Below are positions 22,601-35,659 of a stretch of 64,000 nt of DNA, piece by piece (position 1 is the stretch's first letter; every line of letters begins with the position of its first letter). The stretch spans positions 6,050,967-6,114,966 of the forward strand of contig NC_051091.1 in assembly GCF_901709675.1 (NCBI RefSeq), written 5' to 3'. Under the pieces are notes generated by a model. It worked only from the letters and a program-made list of their open reading frames with translations. It did not search any database and had not been told where the DNA came from. The translations under genes were made by a program, and so were the position numbers. The DNA is from Syngnathus acus. Lineage: Eukaryota; Chordata; Actinopteri; Syngnathiformes; Syngnathidae.

Positions 22601-25600
22601 AAGCGTGTCTGCTTCCTGTGAGCGCGAGCCCAGCTAGGCTCTCCATCCTCTCTGCCGTTCTTTGTCTTTCTCTGTCACACTCTGCCGCTCCCTTGTGGGT
22701 TTTCAAGCCATCTCACTCCTTTGTCAAGCAAGTCAAGAGTGAACATCTATTTAAAGCCATTCACACCCACAGACGCAGGAAAAGAATATTGGCGTGAGCA
22801 AAGCAAGGTGAGGGTGTTGAGACGAGCTGCAAGATCTCATACCATCCACCTGCACTTACATTATGAATGAATGTGCTGTTATTTTAAATGCTGAGCTTGT
22901 GATGAGTTGGAGATCATGAAGCTTCGTTTATTTTATAAATGGAACTAAATCTTGGTTGCATATGTGGGTAGAGGTTTGTATAGTGTTTTTTTGTTGTTTC
23001 CTTTTTTCTTCTACTAAGAAACTGCATTCATGGCAAAATTTGCTTGCTTTAGTTTGAGCTCATAGCTTGTGCCCAATACTAATGGAACAATTCATCTAAC
23101 GTCAGATACAATGGAAATATTGACTGGCCTTTATTGATCGTCCTAAAAACTACATATTAGCGGACACGTTTTTTGGTCTCGGCTTTTGAGCTCAAGACGT
23201 GAGCTGTAGTCGTCTAGCGACGGAGTCCCTTGTCTTTCAAACATCTCGCCTCGCTCTTGTATTGCTGAGAATGAGATGACTCACAAGGCAATGCGGCGGG
23301 CGCTCGCAGCTCTCAGGTAATGAGAAATGATGTTGGTGTCAGCGGCGGGATCATCCAAATCATCCCCGAGCTGAGTTACATAATTCAAATATCATTCTTT
23401 TGCCTCCCGCTCCTCTTTAATCCGTTATCATTGCCTTGTCCTCTGGCACGCTCTCCCTCGCTTCAAACAGATCAGATTTCGATTCCTCTATGTTCAAGTG
23501 ACACCGTGTCTCCTCCGAGAGATGACTTTTGGGATTGGAATGGGGGGCATAGCAAAGCATACTGGGAAAGGCCGGGAGGTGAAGAGATAAAAATGTAGAT
23601 CGTTTTGAAATGTTTTGATATTAGTCTTTATTTGTTGGTGTCTGAACTCATTCTTTTGTCTGTCTGTGTTGTTTTATACTATACTGTGATGGGTTAAATG
23701 GAGATACAAAAAAATGCAAGTATTTTTCCTTGCACTTTTTGTGAAGTCAGTTTTATTATGCAGCTCGGGTGTACAATACAGAGCAGAATGACTTGTAATA
23801 GAAGGCGGAATGCCTTTTTCCCTGGGCACTGACGTTGCTCATGCACAAAGCTGATATTACATGGAAAATCCCAGCAATGGCAGATGGTGACAAGAGCGAT
23901 TCCAAAAAGCAAGCCCCCACAAAAAGCATTTTCATAGGCTCCTGTGAACAATGAGTTGATGCAACATATTGAACTCAACTGCCCGCAAACTCCATTTGTG
24001 GCCAGCTATGAGGAACGGAAATGGAGTGCACCAGATTGGTTTTTGCAAAACTGAATGGGGGGAACTGTCCGGACCGATACTGATTCTGTATTGGCCAGAT
24101 TGAGGTGAGATAGAGTGGAGAATATAAACGGGGTGTGGGGGAGATGAAGTTGACCCCAACCTTTTCATTTCTGCCCTCTCTTGCTCTCCACCCCTTACTC
24201 TGCTCAGCCTTGCAGGCACTTCACAGGCAAGTAAGTGGAGAAACATATAACTCCGACTGTGTACGGGGAGTCGCTCGGCCTCGATCTCGTTTTTTTTCCT
24301 CCACCCACTTGTCTTTCTTGTGCTTCATTGTTCACTTGTACTTGCTCAAGCAATGTTTGCACTTTCTGTCTCGGTACACATAAACCAGCACTTGCGTGAA
24401 CTCCCAGACATTTTTCACTTTCAGATGTCTTGCCGCTTTTCTTACTTTGCCCTCCACTCCCTCTTCTTTTTTCCCCTAGTACAGGTTCAAATCTTAGATG
24501 TATTGGATTGTCTGCTTTCATCACCCAACTATTTGTTGGGAGGATGGAGGAGAGTGTACATACCCGAGAGAGTGTGAGTTGAGGCGTAAAGGACCCTCTC
24601 AGCCCAAAGCCAAGCCCTGTTCATCCAACAGAGAGTCCAGACGGTGTGATTCAGCCCTCCTGTAGCCTTGCCAACTCTTAGCCTCACACACAAACGCACA
24701 CGCACACACTCTCGGAAAAAGTCATCGACATACTCTCTCTAAAGTCACCAAAGCAAGGCCACCGAAGGGGCGGCAGGGAGACGAGGAGTGGACAGGGTGG
24801 TAGTCGAGCCTCAAGGCAAGGTCACCTTTGCTCGGCTCGACAGTACACATGCAGACAAGATATGGAGACTGACGAGGGTACAGGTTAACTTTCACTTCTT
24901 ACAAACTTCTCTTGAAACGTGATTGACTCCCTTCGGGGAAAAGGCATAAATGGATGCATGTTCTTCGACTTGCATGCATGATTTAGTAGCAGATGAAAAT
25001 CATGAAGGAGTTTGCAAGAAATGAATTGAAGGCATCTGACTCATATTTTTACAAATGTGGTATTAGCGCATGCGCCACAAATCTATATATATATACACAC
25101 ATGCACACACAATAAAACAATCCAAATGTGATTAACATTTTTTAATTTAGAGCATATTGTAAAGTAGCATTAATGGCGTGTGATGTCATACGTTTTTTTG
25201 GTGGTGCTGCTCAGTGGGAGGATTTAAATTCATGCTCGAGCACCAGTTCATCTCTGCAGGCCGACCACGCATCTGGTGAAAGTATTTTATGCATTTTAAA
25301 AGCAAAATCTCTGATGGACATCAACAAGTTTTCTCCTCGTCAAGGTTTTTTTTGGAGCTGAAAAGAGGATTCCTTTCAATCATTTCCTCTTGCACATCAT
25401 ATTAAGAAAAAGGAGCTTCAAAAGCACTCCCTTCAAACATTTCATGCACTAAATTGTATTATTTGTGTTCTTTGTGTACGGTATACTTCTATCAGCACAA
25501 AATTGTTGACCATTTCCAAAGACTCGCCAAAAAATATAATAAGAAATATCAATGCAACAAAAGCATGATCCTGACAGAAAGTAAGAAATGTGGAAATGGA

Positions 25601-26975
25601 ATAAAAAAAAAAGAGGGGGGGGGGCTGGCTGTCGTGTGACAAGCGACATAACGTCCTCTGAGATGCATTTGGACAGAGAGAGCATCTGTCAAAACAAGGC
25701 AGCCTCAACGGCCGCCTCACTAATGGCTGTAGACATGAGCGACTGAGGGGAGGGTGTGTGTGTGAGGTGGTGGTACTTGCACAATCAAAGAGGGACAAGA
25801 TTGCTGCAGCTTGCGTGCACACTCACAATCTCACACGCAAACACCACCAATGATTTGATATTAAATATCTACAAAGCCACACTGTAACACATATTGAAGT
25901 GCTTTTCTGTGTGTGTGGATTTATGCTCCACTCACACACTCACAAGCATACAAAACAAGTTCCATGATTGATTTGACCGACAATTGGTGCTGTAAAACCT
26001 GATAAGCTAAACACAACTTCTCTTTTTTCCCACTTGTGAATTTCTTACACAACTATGCACACCCACAAAGAGCATTGTATGGTGTGTTTTTGTTGGGATT
26101 TTGACAAACAACAACAGTGACCTTTAAGAGAGGCGAGCCAGCGAGGCTGTGATCACAGGGAATGGAAACGGAGCCAGAGTGAAATGTCAACCGTCCCAGT
26201 GGTCTTAGCGCTGACGCAAAACTGGGAGAGCGAAAAAGAGAGTGAGTGTGTATGTGCGCATGTGCCTGTGTGTGGTCATTTTGCAAGAAAACACTTTGTG
26301 TGTACTGTAGAGACATTTGTTCCAATCACAGCCAGAGCTTTAGTCAGCTTTGAAGTCCTGAGGCGCTACTCCCCCACTATCCTCCTTTGTTTTCCAACAA
26401 AATTCTAAACAGATGCATCTTGACATCATAGGAAACGTTTGTTTCTATTCATTTGGATGATTAGAATCTTGCAGCTAACAAATCACCAAATTGACTCTAC
26501 TGAGCCGATTTGTAGTTGTTATTTTTAGCATACATGACTAAAAATGATAAATATAACCAAATGCTAATGTTAGAGCTTGACCTGTTACATTATTAAACTC
26601 AACAGACTCCATTTTGCTGCAATGGTCGGTTTACTTTCGGCCTTTAGTCAAATTAAAATGAATTCTTCAACTTGCAAGGATTTTTTTAATCGATTTGATC
26701 ATTTTTAAATGTATTCCCTTATGAAGTATAACTTTTTAACAGTATGTCTTCTCATGACAATTGGGAATTAAATATTTTGTAAATATCTGTGCGCCCATTT
26801 TCGGTAAACAAGTCATCATTAAACATTTATACTCACTACTGGCACTTGTAGCCGGATCCAGAATTAAAGTTAGAAAACGTAAACAAAAATCCAAGAACAA
26901 CAGTTTTCATCAGGATTATTTTTCAAAAGACAGAAAGACACACTTTTCAATCCTTTGATCAAACTACACTGGTTA
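19661..26975. other. Long anonymous non-coding stretch
   Basis: No exon, RNA gene or recognised transposon in about 7.3 kb. The 182-codon minus frame at 19754-20302 is rich in C, S and V and matches nothing I know. T-runs occur at about 20486-20496 and 20584-20592, C8 at 20743-20750, an A/G-rich tract with G10 at about 25600-25624, and small CA-rich bits at 22257-22272, 24687-24710 and 25095-25110. The stretch 24700-24860 is relatively GC-rich but has no promoter signature that I can defend. Confidence 0.45.
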
Positions 26976-27009
26976 CCCCCCCCCCCCCCCTCCCGAAAAA
27001 AAAAAAAAA
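26976..27009 (+). repeat. Poly-C then poly-A compound tract (C15 ... A14)
   Basis: C15 at 26976-26990 is followed by TCCCG and A14 at 26996-27009. The compound homopolymer is highly mutable and a likely assembly trouble spot. Confidence 0.95.
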
Positions 27010-27360
27010 CAGCCAGATAAAATCAATATGATGGACTGCGTTTTGCAAAGAAGGAGCTGTGGGGAGAAGCCAATTTTCTGGATTTTTCATGTGAATTTCA
27101 TCAAACAGATTCAAGGAGGCGCAACAAGCAGTATTTCATTGGACAGTCTTTCATGCATACTTCCAAAAGCTTTGAAAAAAGATTACACAGCGCACCCGGA
27201 AACACAATTCCACACTCTGCTCTACACTGAGGCAGGCACATATTTAATCAAAGAAAATTAGATTACACAAGTTGCGTTATGTGGCTCCCATGGGCCACTG
27301 AATTTGTATGAATCTGCATCTACGGCATGCCGTACTGATTGTCGTTTAAATTACTTAGCA
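27010..27360. other. Anonymous spacer
   Basis: A 77-codon plus frame is present, without recognisable similarity. No other feature. Confidence 0.4.
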
Positions 27361-27550
27361 CAGAGGTGTCAAACTTAAGGCCCGGGGGCCAGATAGGGCC
27401 CGCCACATCATTTTATGTGCAAATTATGCATCGAGTTCATGTGTCAATACTGAAATACTGTCTTCACATTTAAAAAAAAAAAACAGCAATATACCTAGCA
27501 ATTCTTATTACTAGTCTTCTTTTAAAAAATTTGAACAGTTCTTCTAAGTA
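27361..27550 (+). mobile_element. Truncated hAT-type miniature element, same family as the copy at 35300-35651
   Basis: It starts CAGAGGTGTCAAACTTAAGG, a hAT-type terminal inverted repeat, and continues with GGGCCAGATAGGGCCCGCC, GTGTCAATACTGAAATA and TTATTACTAGTCTTC. Each of these matches the reverse complement of the right half of the complete element at 35300-35651. Similarity fades near 27550 and no closing inverted repeat follows, so this copy lost its other end. Its orientation is opposite to the second copy. Confidence 0.8.
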
Positions 27551-27769
27551 TTTGTTTTCCCACACCAGCTCTAATGTGTTGCATTTTAAGATGTAAAATG
27601 GAACATTGGAATTCCAAATAAAAACAAAAGACACACACACTTTGAAGAGACTTCCCAAGTGAACTAACTCTTAACACCATCAATCTACAGTGAGCTGACC
27701 CGAAAGTGAACAACGCGAGGCCCAAATGTGCGATTGCACGGATTTGCCGCAGGTATTTTTAGCTGGTTT
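27551..27769. other. Anonymous spacer
   Basis: No closing hAT terminus or other feature found. Confidence 0.4.
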
Positions 27770-27960
27770 GTGTTTGCATGAGTGTGTGAGCTCCAGGGCC
27801 GTATTGATATTTGGAATGTGATTGACAGGGGAGAAGTCTATTAGGTGAGATTGTTAACAGAGTTGAGCCTGTTATCTGCTCCAGGCAGCCGTGAAAGGGG
27901 ATGGCTGATTCACAAGGAAGCTATTGAGAATTTCAGAGGTGTTGTATGAGTGATTTGGGC
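27770..27960. promoter_or_regulatory. Candidate conserved non-coding element
   Basis: A repeat-free, balanced stretch with GTATTGATATTTGGAATGTG (about 27802-27821), TGATTGACAGGGG and AGATTGTTAACAGAG words, including a TGATTGACAG site of the type bound by TALE homeodomain (PBX/MEIS-like) factors. No coding frame. Inferred from motifs. Confidence 0.35.
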
Positions 27961-29363
27961 CCGGGCCCACATCGCACTGATCCAGCGAGCCGAGCTTGTT
28001 CTCAAATCCGCGCTGATCAATGTGCTGTCGCGTTCTTTCTTTCTTTACTTGGGCTCTTTCTCAGCATCTGTTTTTGTGACTATGTTTCTCTGCTCACACA
28101 TTCCTTGAACCACTTTAAGCCTCTCTTTGTTTCAACTTGCAAAGTGTGCGTTTTTGTCAATCGGCGGCACAACTTGCCTTTGTTGCGCTTTTTCAAAACT
28201 TTGCTTACATTGAGCACAACTTAATCCTCACAATTAGCACTTTTATACCGGCAAGCCCAAAAGCAAATAAATTTAGCTGATTTGCTTACGCTCGACTTTC
28301 CCTTCTTGTTTTATCTGTATGAATATTTTATGTCCCTTTTGTTTATGTCGCTTGTGTGAGCATTAGCCGAAGAGCCCCCCCCTCCAATCCCATTAATTTC
28401 TTTGAATACAAATACAGTTAGCACAATGAAATTTTCCCTCATGCTCAAAATGGATCTGCTGTAAGAAATTTGGCTGCAGGGGTTGTAAACTTTACGACCT
28501 AGTACAAATATATGGAAATAACCAGCGAGGAATGTGTGTCCATGCGCTTTTGTGTGACAGTAAAGTGAACTCTTTTTGACCTTGATTTTGATTCACCAAA
28601 CATTGCCACGGGGAAAATTCTTGTGCTTCTGTGCTTGTGTGAATGCTAGCGTGCTTTTGTGCAAGGTTAACCACTGGATAAAGCAAACAAAATATGACAT
28701 CTAGTCCTATATTCTGCCAACATTCCAACACACACACACAAACATTGCACATATATTAACGTGCGAAACAACATCGAGAGTATTTTCGTGCAAATTCCCA
28801 GAGGCTGTCTGCTGAGCTCATTGGCTTCGAGAGATGTGATTAACCATTTCCGAGGGAGGTGAAGGGGGAGACGGAGAGAACGCTCTCCAACGGAAGCATT
28901 TCCCTAAAAGAGCTCCTATTTTGCTGAGCCATGAGGGTTTTTTAACAGTGTCATAGCAAATAGTAGCCCTCCTAAGAGGAAATCCAATTTCAGAGATGAT
29001 GATTGCTTCGCAAAGAAAAAGGCTGATGGGCAAATTTTACACGGTAAAGTAGATATATCGTTGGGAACCTGTCCTGCTGTTTGGTTGGTAATTGTAGAGG
29101 AAAAAAAAAATCTCTGAATGCTACCAGATTTGTTTTTCATGCATGAAGCTAAGAAATTTGGTCTTGGCAAAGCAACATTTTTATTAGTCCGTCAGTGGTC
29201 GACAGAAACGAATCAATATTTGATTAACGCATATACCTCAGCTACGCATCACAGGCATATTGTTTCTTTGACAGGAGAGATAAAGACGAGAATCAACCAT
29301 TATGCAGCTCACATTGGTCTTAGATACCCTTTAGATTACAGTGATTGGTGGACACTTCTCCCG
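27961..29363. other. Anonymous non-coding sequence
   Basis: C8 at 28375-28382 and a small perfect 12-bp palindrome TTCATGCATGAA at 29136-29147. A 98-codon plus frame at 29118-29414 runs into the repeat fragment that follows and is not considered a gene. Confidence 0.45.
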
Positions 29364-29402
29364 AGTAAATGGTTAATGGAGTGCACTTATATAGTGCTCG
29401 GG
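29364..29402 (+). mobile_element. Short fragment of a common fish repeat
   Basis: AGTAAATGGTTAATGGAGTG followed by CACTTATATAGTGCTC resembles a frequent teleost repeat containing AAATGGTAAATGGACTGCAC and TTATATAGCGCTTT. Only about 40 bp are recognisable. The family is probably a LINE or SINE tail, from memory. Confidence 0.45.
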
Positions 29403-32400
29403 TGCAGTGCATAGCATTATATAAAGCAATTAACAATGCTTTAAATCGCCCCGTATAAACACACTGTGTATACAAAGAAACTAAATGTGAAAACATCAAG
29501 CTGAATCTCTGACTCGCCTTCAACTATAGCTTGCCAATACCGCATTGATCGGCTGACAAGAACTAAATCGATAAGGTTTGGAGCACAGTTAGCTTCAAGA
29601 TTTGGATATTTGGGCGAGAAATTTATAGCGGCCTATCTTCCCCTTTTTTCGTGTAATTGGGAGCTAACACAATTTATTGTATTCATTTTAAAGACTGGCT
29701 GAGATTGAAAGTCGAACACACGAATGAGAGATGCAGGTGCCAATAAATGTTATTCTCCACTTTGCTCTATTACTACTTGAGCAGTCCCATCTCCGAGCAT
29801 GCCAACCCTCGCACCGCAATTATCTAACTCCTTTAAAGATCCTGTATTTTCCGAATCCATTTTACTTCCCCGAGCTGATTTGTATATTAGACTAAGGACT
29901 ACAGTGACCCAATCGGATCAAAGATTAATTATGAAATATTTACATAAAGAATATTTTTTCGAGAAAAAACAGATTATATTAAAAAAGGCATCTAAATATA
30001 AAGAATCAGTCGATGTCACCCACAACAAACACATTAGCCAACAACCTCCATTGACTTTTAAAGTAAAAGACCTTGGCTGGCCAAAATGGTGCAATCACAC
30101 ACTTATGTTGATTTGTTAATTTCCTGGAGTACACATATGCTGCACCAGCGGTGATGGATTTAATGTGAAACCGATATGTCATCTCTCATCAATCATGACC
30201 TAATAGAGCCGCATATTGTGCCACACTTCTATCTCCTCACATTCACACATCCACCCGTACACATTATCACTCTAACCAGCATGCTAGTCATACTATGACA
30301 TACTGTAAAAAAATTAATTCCATCCACATTGTATGTGGATATCTGACTGCCTGTTATATACACTAAGAATCTGCATCATGCAAAGTCACCAGACCCCACA
30401 AGTGCATTTTTCACTGAAAGAACAAAACGCGCACACACACACACAAACAAACAGAGCAGAAAAAACTAACCATGCCAATTGTCCTGAGGGGGATCTGACT
30501 CTAACGAGCCTTAACATTGGGTTCCCCCTTTAGCTGTATCACTGAGCCAAAGGGGCTGTTGCTAGATAATCTTGAGCTGACGGAGTGAAGCAGACAACAG
30601 AACCAAAAGAAACGAGTGGACGACCCTGACTGGTAACACTGGTGGATGGGCATGGTCATCCAAGTACTTGTTGCTGTTTAGTAAGTTTCATGGTTAGTTT
30701 TTGAGTGTTTACTGTAGTATTTTTTCATGCTCAGTAAAATAATGAAATCAACAACCAACGAGAGTTACCCCCTCCCCCTTGCAAAAAGTGTCGGTCTATT
30801 CAATGATAAGCCTTACAGTGGATGTACTCAATTTAGAGGCTTAAGAAAATGTGTTTGTCCTAATCCTCTTATATACAACCACTGAGCAACGAGTCCAACA
30901 TTATGCTGCTCCTGCTTGTTTACACAGAATTGATCAACACAAGCATAATGCGTCATGGTGGGTTTATGACAGCGGTTTGTATTTTGTCTGACACTCAACG
31001 GTTAAACATTAGAACGTTTTTAGACCTGCACAATTATATGCAGAAGTATCTTATAAGATTAAAAGCATAATCATGACGTGTGAATGTGTACATTTTGTAA
31101 TAAATAAATAAATTATATGGCCTATTAGGATTTATATTTGAGTGGCTTATCCAGAAGTTGCCAAAAAAAGAAATACTGGACAGATTAGGTATTGTCCAAA
31201 AGCTATGGTACCATTATGCCTCAACTCATCATCTTGTATGGTGCCATATCCTCAAAGCCTCATTCATTTTAATGAGTAGTCAAACGTGCTGTGATTTTGA
31301 GGAAATTGACTTAGAGGTGTACAGTAGCCGTTCCTCGGCCAAATGAACACGCAAGACAAGACGTCTTACTAGCAGTCACATTTCAGCAGTTTTAAGATCA
31401 TGACAAAATAAGCCAAAATATCACAATACTCTTTTTTTCTTTTCAGAAATACAATAAATAACACACACCGGCCTCTTTTGTGTGCTTTCCTTTGCTGCTT
31501 GTCTTTCATCATTCTTACACGCACCAATTCTATGGCACATTGTTTTTTGCTAATAAGCTTTAGTGGCATGGAAATGATTACCACTGTGTATCTGATGTTG
31601 CATCACTTGAACACATTTTGCTGCTGCTGCTGACGAATGCACAGTGACGCTCATGTAAACGGACAGATATGCAAATATAAAAGTAAATTCCATTAAGAAG
31701 ACATTGTATTTTGAGAGCCAACACTAATTGGCCAGACCTGTTTGCAGCAGAGGTGGCAATAAACCTTTCTGATCTTAACTTGTACTAATTAAACTGCGCC
31801 ATTGCACTAGAAAGAGTGCTACTGCAGCAACAGACATGTCTTTCTGCTTGCCCATGTTGGCATGTCATACAACCTTGCTTCATGCCTTGGAGTTATTTTT
31901 CATCGATACAATGACAGTGTCTTAAAGAGGACATACTGGATTGTTTCAAATGTAGTTTTACTGTATACAACTAGTTGGCACCTACCCACCTTTGTTAGCT
32001 GCCGTTTCTCAAAACTGTGTCTGTCGGCAAATGTTTTAAAAAAAATGTTTTATGTTGTGTCACCACGCACCCCACCCCCAGATATGCAAGCTAATTGATG
32101 AAGAAGTGTAATTTTGTAGCTAGGTGAAGTGCTTCTCCCACGAATGAAAATATAATTCATGCTTTTAGTTTGTCTTTATGGGGACTCGTGTTATCTTCAA
32201 ACTGTTTAAGGACAAATAGCCCTCCTGTCTATTGCAAATCTTATTGTACTGGCTATCATATGCGCCGTTATTTTCCGTCAGCATCTTTTGCACATTTTGG
32301 TGCCACTGTCACTCTGTCATCCAAGATACAGTATTTGCAGTTTATCTTGCGCAGGGTGAAGATGAGCCGTTTCCCTTCTTCCATAATCAAGAAGTGAGCC

Positions 32401-33131
32401 CGAGATACATCATCAGCTCAATGGAGGCTTGCCGAGGGCATTCGCAATATCTTTTGTGTGATCTGTGTGATTAACTAAAAGTTGCTGATCCGATTATGAG
32501 AGGAAAAAACTTTTTGTATACTTCTGTTTGCTGCATTTCATTTGAACCGGGTTTAAACTTGACATTGTGTTGTATTCATGCTAAATAATAATTTGAGAGG
32601 CTTTTCTAACTTGCAAATTCAGCAGAAATCTGTAAAAGTGCATTGTTTGAAGAAGTGATTTCAATCAGAGAGACCTTATGATGTGTTCAACCGTGGGCTT
32701 CCTGCTGGGCCTTTTCTCCACATCAAAAAAGCACCACCTTTTGTGACGGTTTTTAATCCTGCACCTATTGTGTCACTTCACATCTGTACTATGGGATAGC
32801 AATGATGACTTTTCTCTCCATTTATCTTGAATCTGCAGGAGGATGGCTGTCTTTAAGGTTCAAGCCCATGTCTGCTCTTTTCAAACTTCCTTTATTAGGT
32901 AATTCCTAGATCAATCACGGTTGCGTGAAAAGAGGAGGGGCTTAAAATGAAACACAAGCAGTAGCTCATCTGATGGCGCTCACCCAGGGGCATTGAGGAT
33001 ATAGCTCAGGTAAAATTCCCATACTATGAGGAGTCACGATCAATAATGCATCAGTGTGGATGTGAGGGACGCCGCTCAAAGGCATTTGCTTATCTCAGAT
33101 GCCAGTTACCGCTTCCATCCTGGGGACATGC
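29403..33131. other. Anonymous non-coding sequence
   Basis: AT-rich text without recognised exon or repeat. The 106-codon plus frame at 29799-30119 is K/I-rich and unrecognised. A short CA array lies at about 30430-30444. Nothing else supportable. Confidence 0.45.
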
Positions 33132-33143
33132 TGTGTGTGCGTG

Positions 33144-33185
<42 letters not shown>
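33132..33185 (+). repeat. (TG)n microsatellite
   Basis: About 54 bp of TG dinucleotides with two TGCG interruptions near the 5' side. Open frames reading VCVCVC through it are artefacts. Confidence 0.97.
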
Positions 33186-35291
33186 GCATGGAGATTCAGT
33201 ATTTACACAGTTCTCATTGGTTTATTTGTTTCACACCTTGATGTTTTCATCAATCTAGTGCTGCTATGAGAATCAGCGCTCATAAAACAAGAATAGACAA
33301 AAACGCTTAGAGGTCACATGTGCAACTGTCTGGATCCTGGAAACAAAGATATGAACGGGTTGTAGCGTATTTCGTAACCATTAAGTTAATATAGAGGTCA
33401 AATAAGGAAATAAAATAATACTTATTCCATCTTTATTTTGATCACTATAAAATATGAGTCTATAACAATATGTAACTTTCAACATAAGAGTATCTTCTGC
33501 CAGTTTTGATGATGACATTTTTCTCATAAATTGAGCTTCATTTAATCTACCCTCATTGTATGACCGTAATTGTTTCTTGATCAACTTTCATGGTACATTT
33601 AAATAAATACCAGCAACTACCCATATTTTTGAAACCGAATTGTAATTAATGCAAAAACCGTTCTGAAACAACAATTTTGCTCAAATTAGCTCTAACTATA
33701 CGTTATTATTTCATTATCATGTATTTGAAGACACTGATAATCATTAATGACCTCTCGACTAACACGGTGTGAACCGAATGATTTCATCCATAAAAAAAAA
33801 AAAACTTTAGCAAATAGAAAAACAGAGACGAAGGTTTACGACAAAACATCCCCCAGTCATCATGAACCTTAACAATTCTCACCTTAACCTGAGTTTCACA
33901 ATCTCTTAGGCTGGACCTAAAGCGATGATTTTAAAGTCGGGGGATCTTTTAGAGGAGGAACCCCCAAGGAACCTAAACTTCCTCCATGAAACAGTTTTCT
34001 CCCAATAGCCCCCAGAGTATCATTTTGTGATGATGCTTGATTGCGCTATTATTTTTCCGGTTTCGCAACCATACCATATTGTGTAGTACGGCGCTCACCG
34101 GATGACCCCTATACCGCAAAATTGCCTATTCATACAGAGTTATTTTGCGTCAACTCTAAATGATGGTGTCATCCATTCTGCTTGAATTATGTGCATAACC
34201 AAAGGTGTTAAAGTGCCAGTTGAGAGGACCGGCGTCGAATACGGTCTGCAGTCATCCCATCCTGGGCTGAATCTGATTTCCACTCCATATATTCAACTGG
34301 CTGCTTTCCTATTCAACTCAATTTCCCCAAGACAGTTTCCCATCCAATTTTCTCTCCCATCGACTGCTTTTTAGCCAGCCCATGCCACCAACATCACTGC
34401 AGCCGTCCGCGTTCAATTTAGATTCGGGGATGGAAAGCTTCATAAACAATTTTCTCGACTTGCTGTTGAGCCACTTTTGCCCAGGCACTGTGCGAACGAA
34501 CGCCATGCCAATTTCCTGAATCCATACTTCACAGCTACCAATTCAAGCCCCCGCTCGCCTACCCTTCTTTCATGCCTCCTCACTCCCTCTGTCCATCGAA
34601 ACAATGTCCATGTCAGGACAATTATATCCACTTTCTGCCGCACACACTAACTTGCTGTGTTTACTACCGAAGGGCTTGTGGCAGCAAAGCAATTTCCTCC
34701 CGATGTGACTGCTGTATCTCTCTCTCTCTCTTTCTCGCCGTCAGTCTCTCATGGCTCCTCCAGCCCTGCAGACATCTGATCTCATAAGCGATATATCTGC
34801 TGTTATAGCCACTGGCACCTCCTTGCATCCGGCCACCAACTCTGCCAGCGCTAGTTATTTTTGCTAGGAGGTGGCGGAAACATGACAGCCGTAGCCGCGC
34901 AAAGCGACGGCGGCCGGCTCTGCACTCTGGGCCCCGTTGCATGTTGAGATTATTACCCAGCCGCGGGCGTGACCTGTTCCACTCTTTCACCGCTCTCCAT
35001 CTCTTTCAACATGTGGCCATCTTTGGTTTCGCCAGTCACATACATTTGCTTTGTCCCTCCACTCCAGGCCTGGCTACAAATAAAGAAGCCTCAGTCACAA
35101 CTTTATGACGCTGTCCATCATGCCTGCGTGCTGTGGACTATCCTCTCTGGGTACAAGCTGCTCTGTTGCTACCATGCACTCTTCCAATAGCTTGAATAAG
35201 ACAAGATTTAGCCCAATAAAAATGGGGGAGTATTAAAAAGTAAATAGATTAGATGCGCCAATGTCCCTTTGATGCAGAGAGGCAGTTGGTG
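33186..35291. other. Anonymous non-coding sequence
   Basis: A12 tract at about 33793-33804 and a (TC)n stretch of about 14 bp at 34719-34732. The interval 34400-34990 is comparatively pyrimidine-rich on the plus strand. No exon recognised; overlapping frames on both strands look random. Confidence 0.45.
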
Positions 35292-35299
35292 GTTTATAG

Positions 35300-35651
35300 C
35301 AGGGGTGTCAAACTCATTTTTGTCGTGGGCCGCATCGTAGTCATAGTTTCCTTTGGAGGGCCATTATGACTGTCAACCCAAATAAATGTATGAGCGTCTC
35401 ATATTATATACAGTATAGGCTACACAACAAACTGATGAATAACGACTTTTGAAATCAGAGACGAGTAAGAATTTTTAAAAAGAAGACTAGTAATATGAAT
35501 TGCTAGAAACATCTGTATTTTTTTTTTTAAAGTGAGGACAATTTGCAATTTTAGTATTGACACAAAGTCAATGCTCAATTTGTCTTTGCGGGCCAAATAT
35601 AATTACGCTGCGAGCTAAATTTGGCCCACGGGCCACAGTTTGACACTCCTG
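35300..35651. mobile_element. Complete hAT-type non-autonomous element (MITE) with target-site duplication
   Basis: The element begins CAGGGGTGTCAAACTCATTT and ends with AGTTTGACACTCCTG, giving imperfect terminal inverted repeats starting CAGGRGTGTCAAACT. It is flanked by GTTTATAG (35292-35299) and CTTTATAG (35652-35659), an 8-bp duplication with one mismatch, the size expected of hAT transposons. Subterminal GGGCC motifs (GTGGGCCGC near the left end; TTTGGCCCACGGGCC near the right end) are typical of this widespread fish family. At about 352 bp it has no coding capacity and would need a transposase in trans. The intact ends and nearly intact duplication suggest it is among the younger insertions here. 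Confidence 0.88.
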
Positions 35652-35659
35652 CTTTATAG

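Noticed and set aside
24484-24496. GGTTCAAATCT resembling a tRNA B box
   Set aside because: No matching A box at the right distance and no cloverleaf.
33046-33258. Open frames encoding runs of Val-Cys
   Set aside because: Pure artefact of translating the TG microsatellite.
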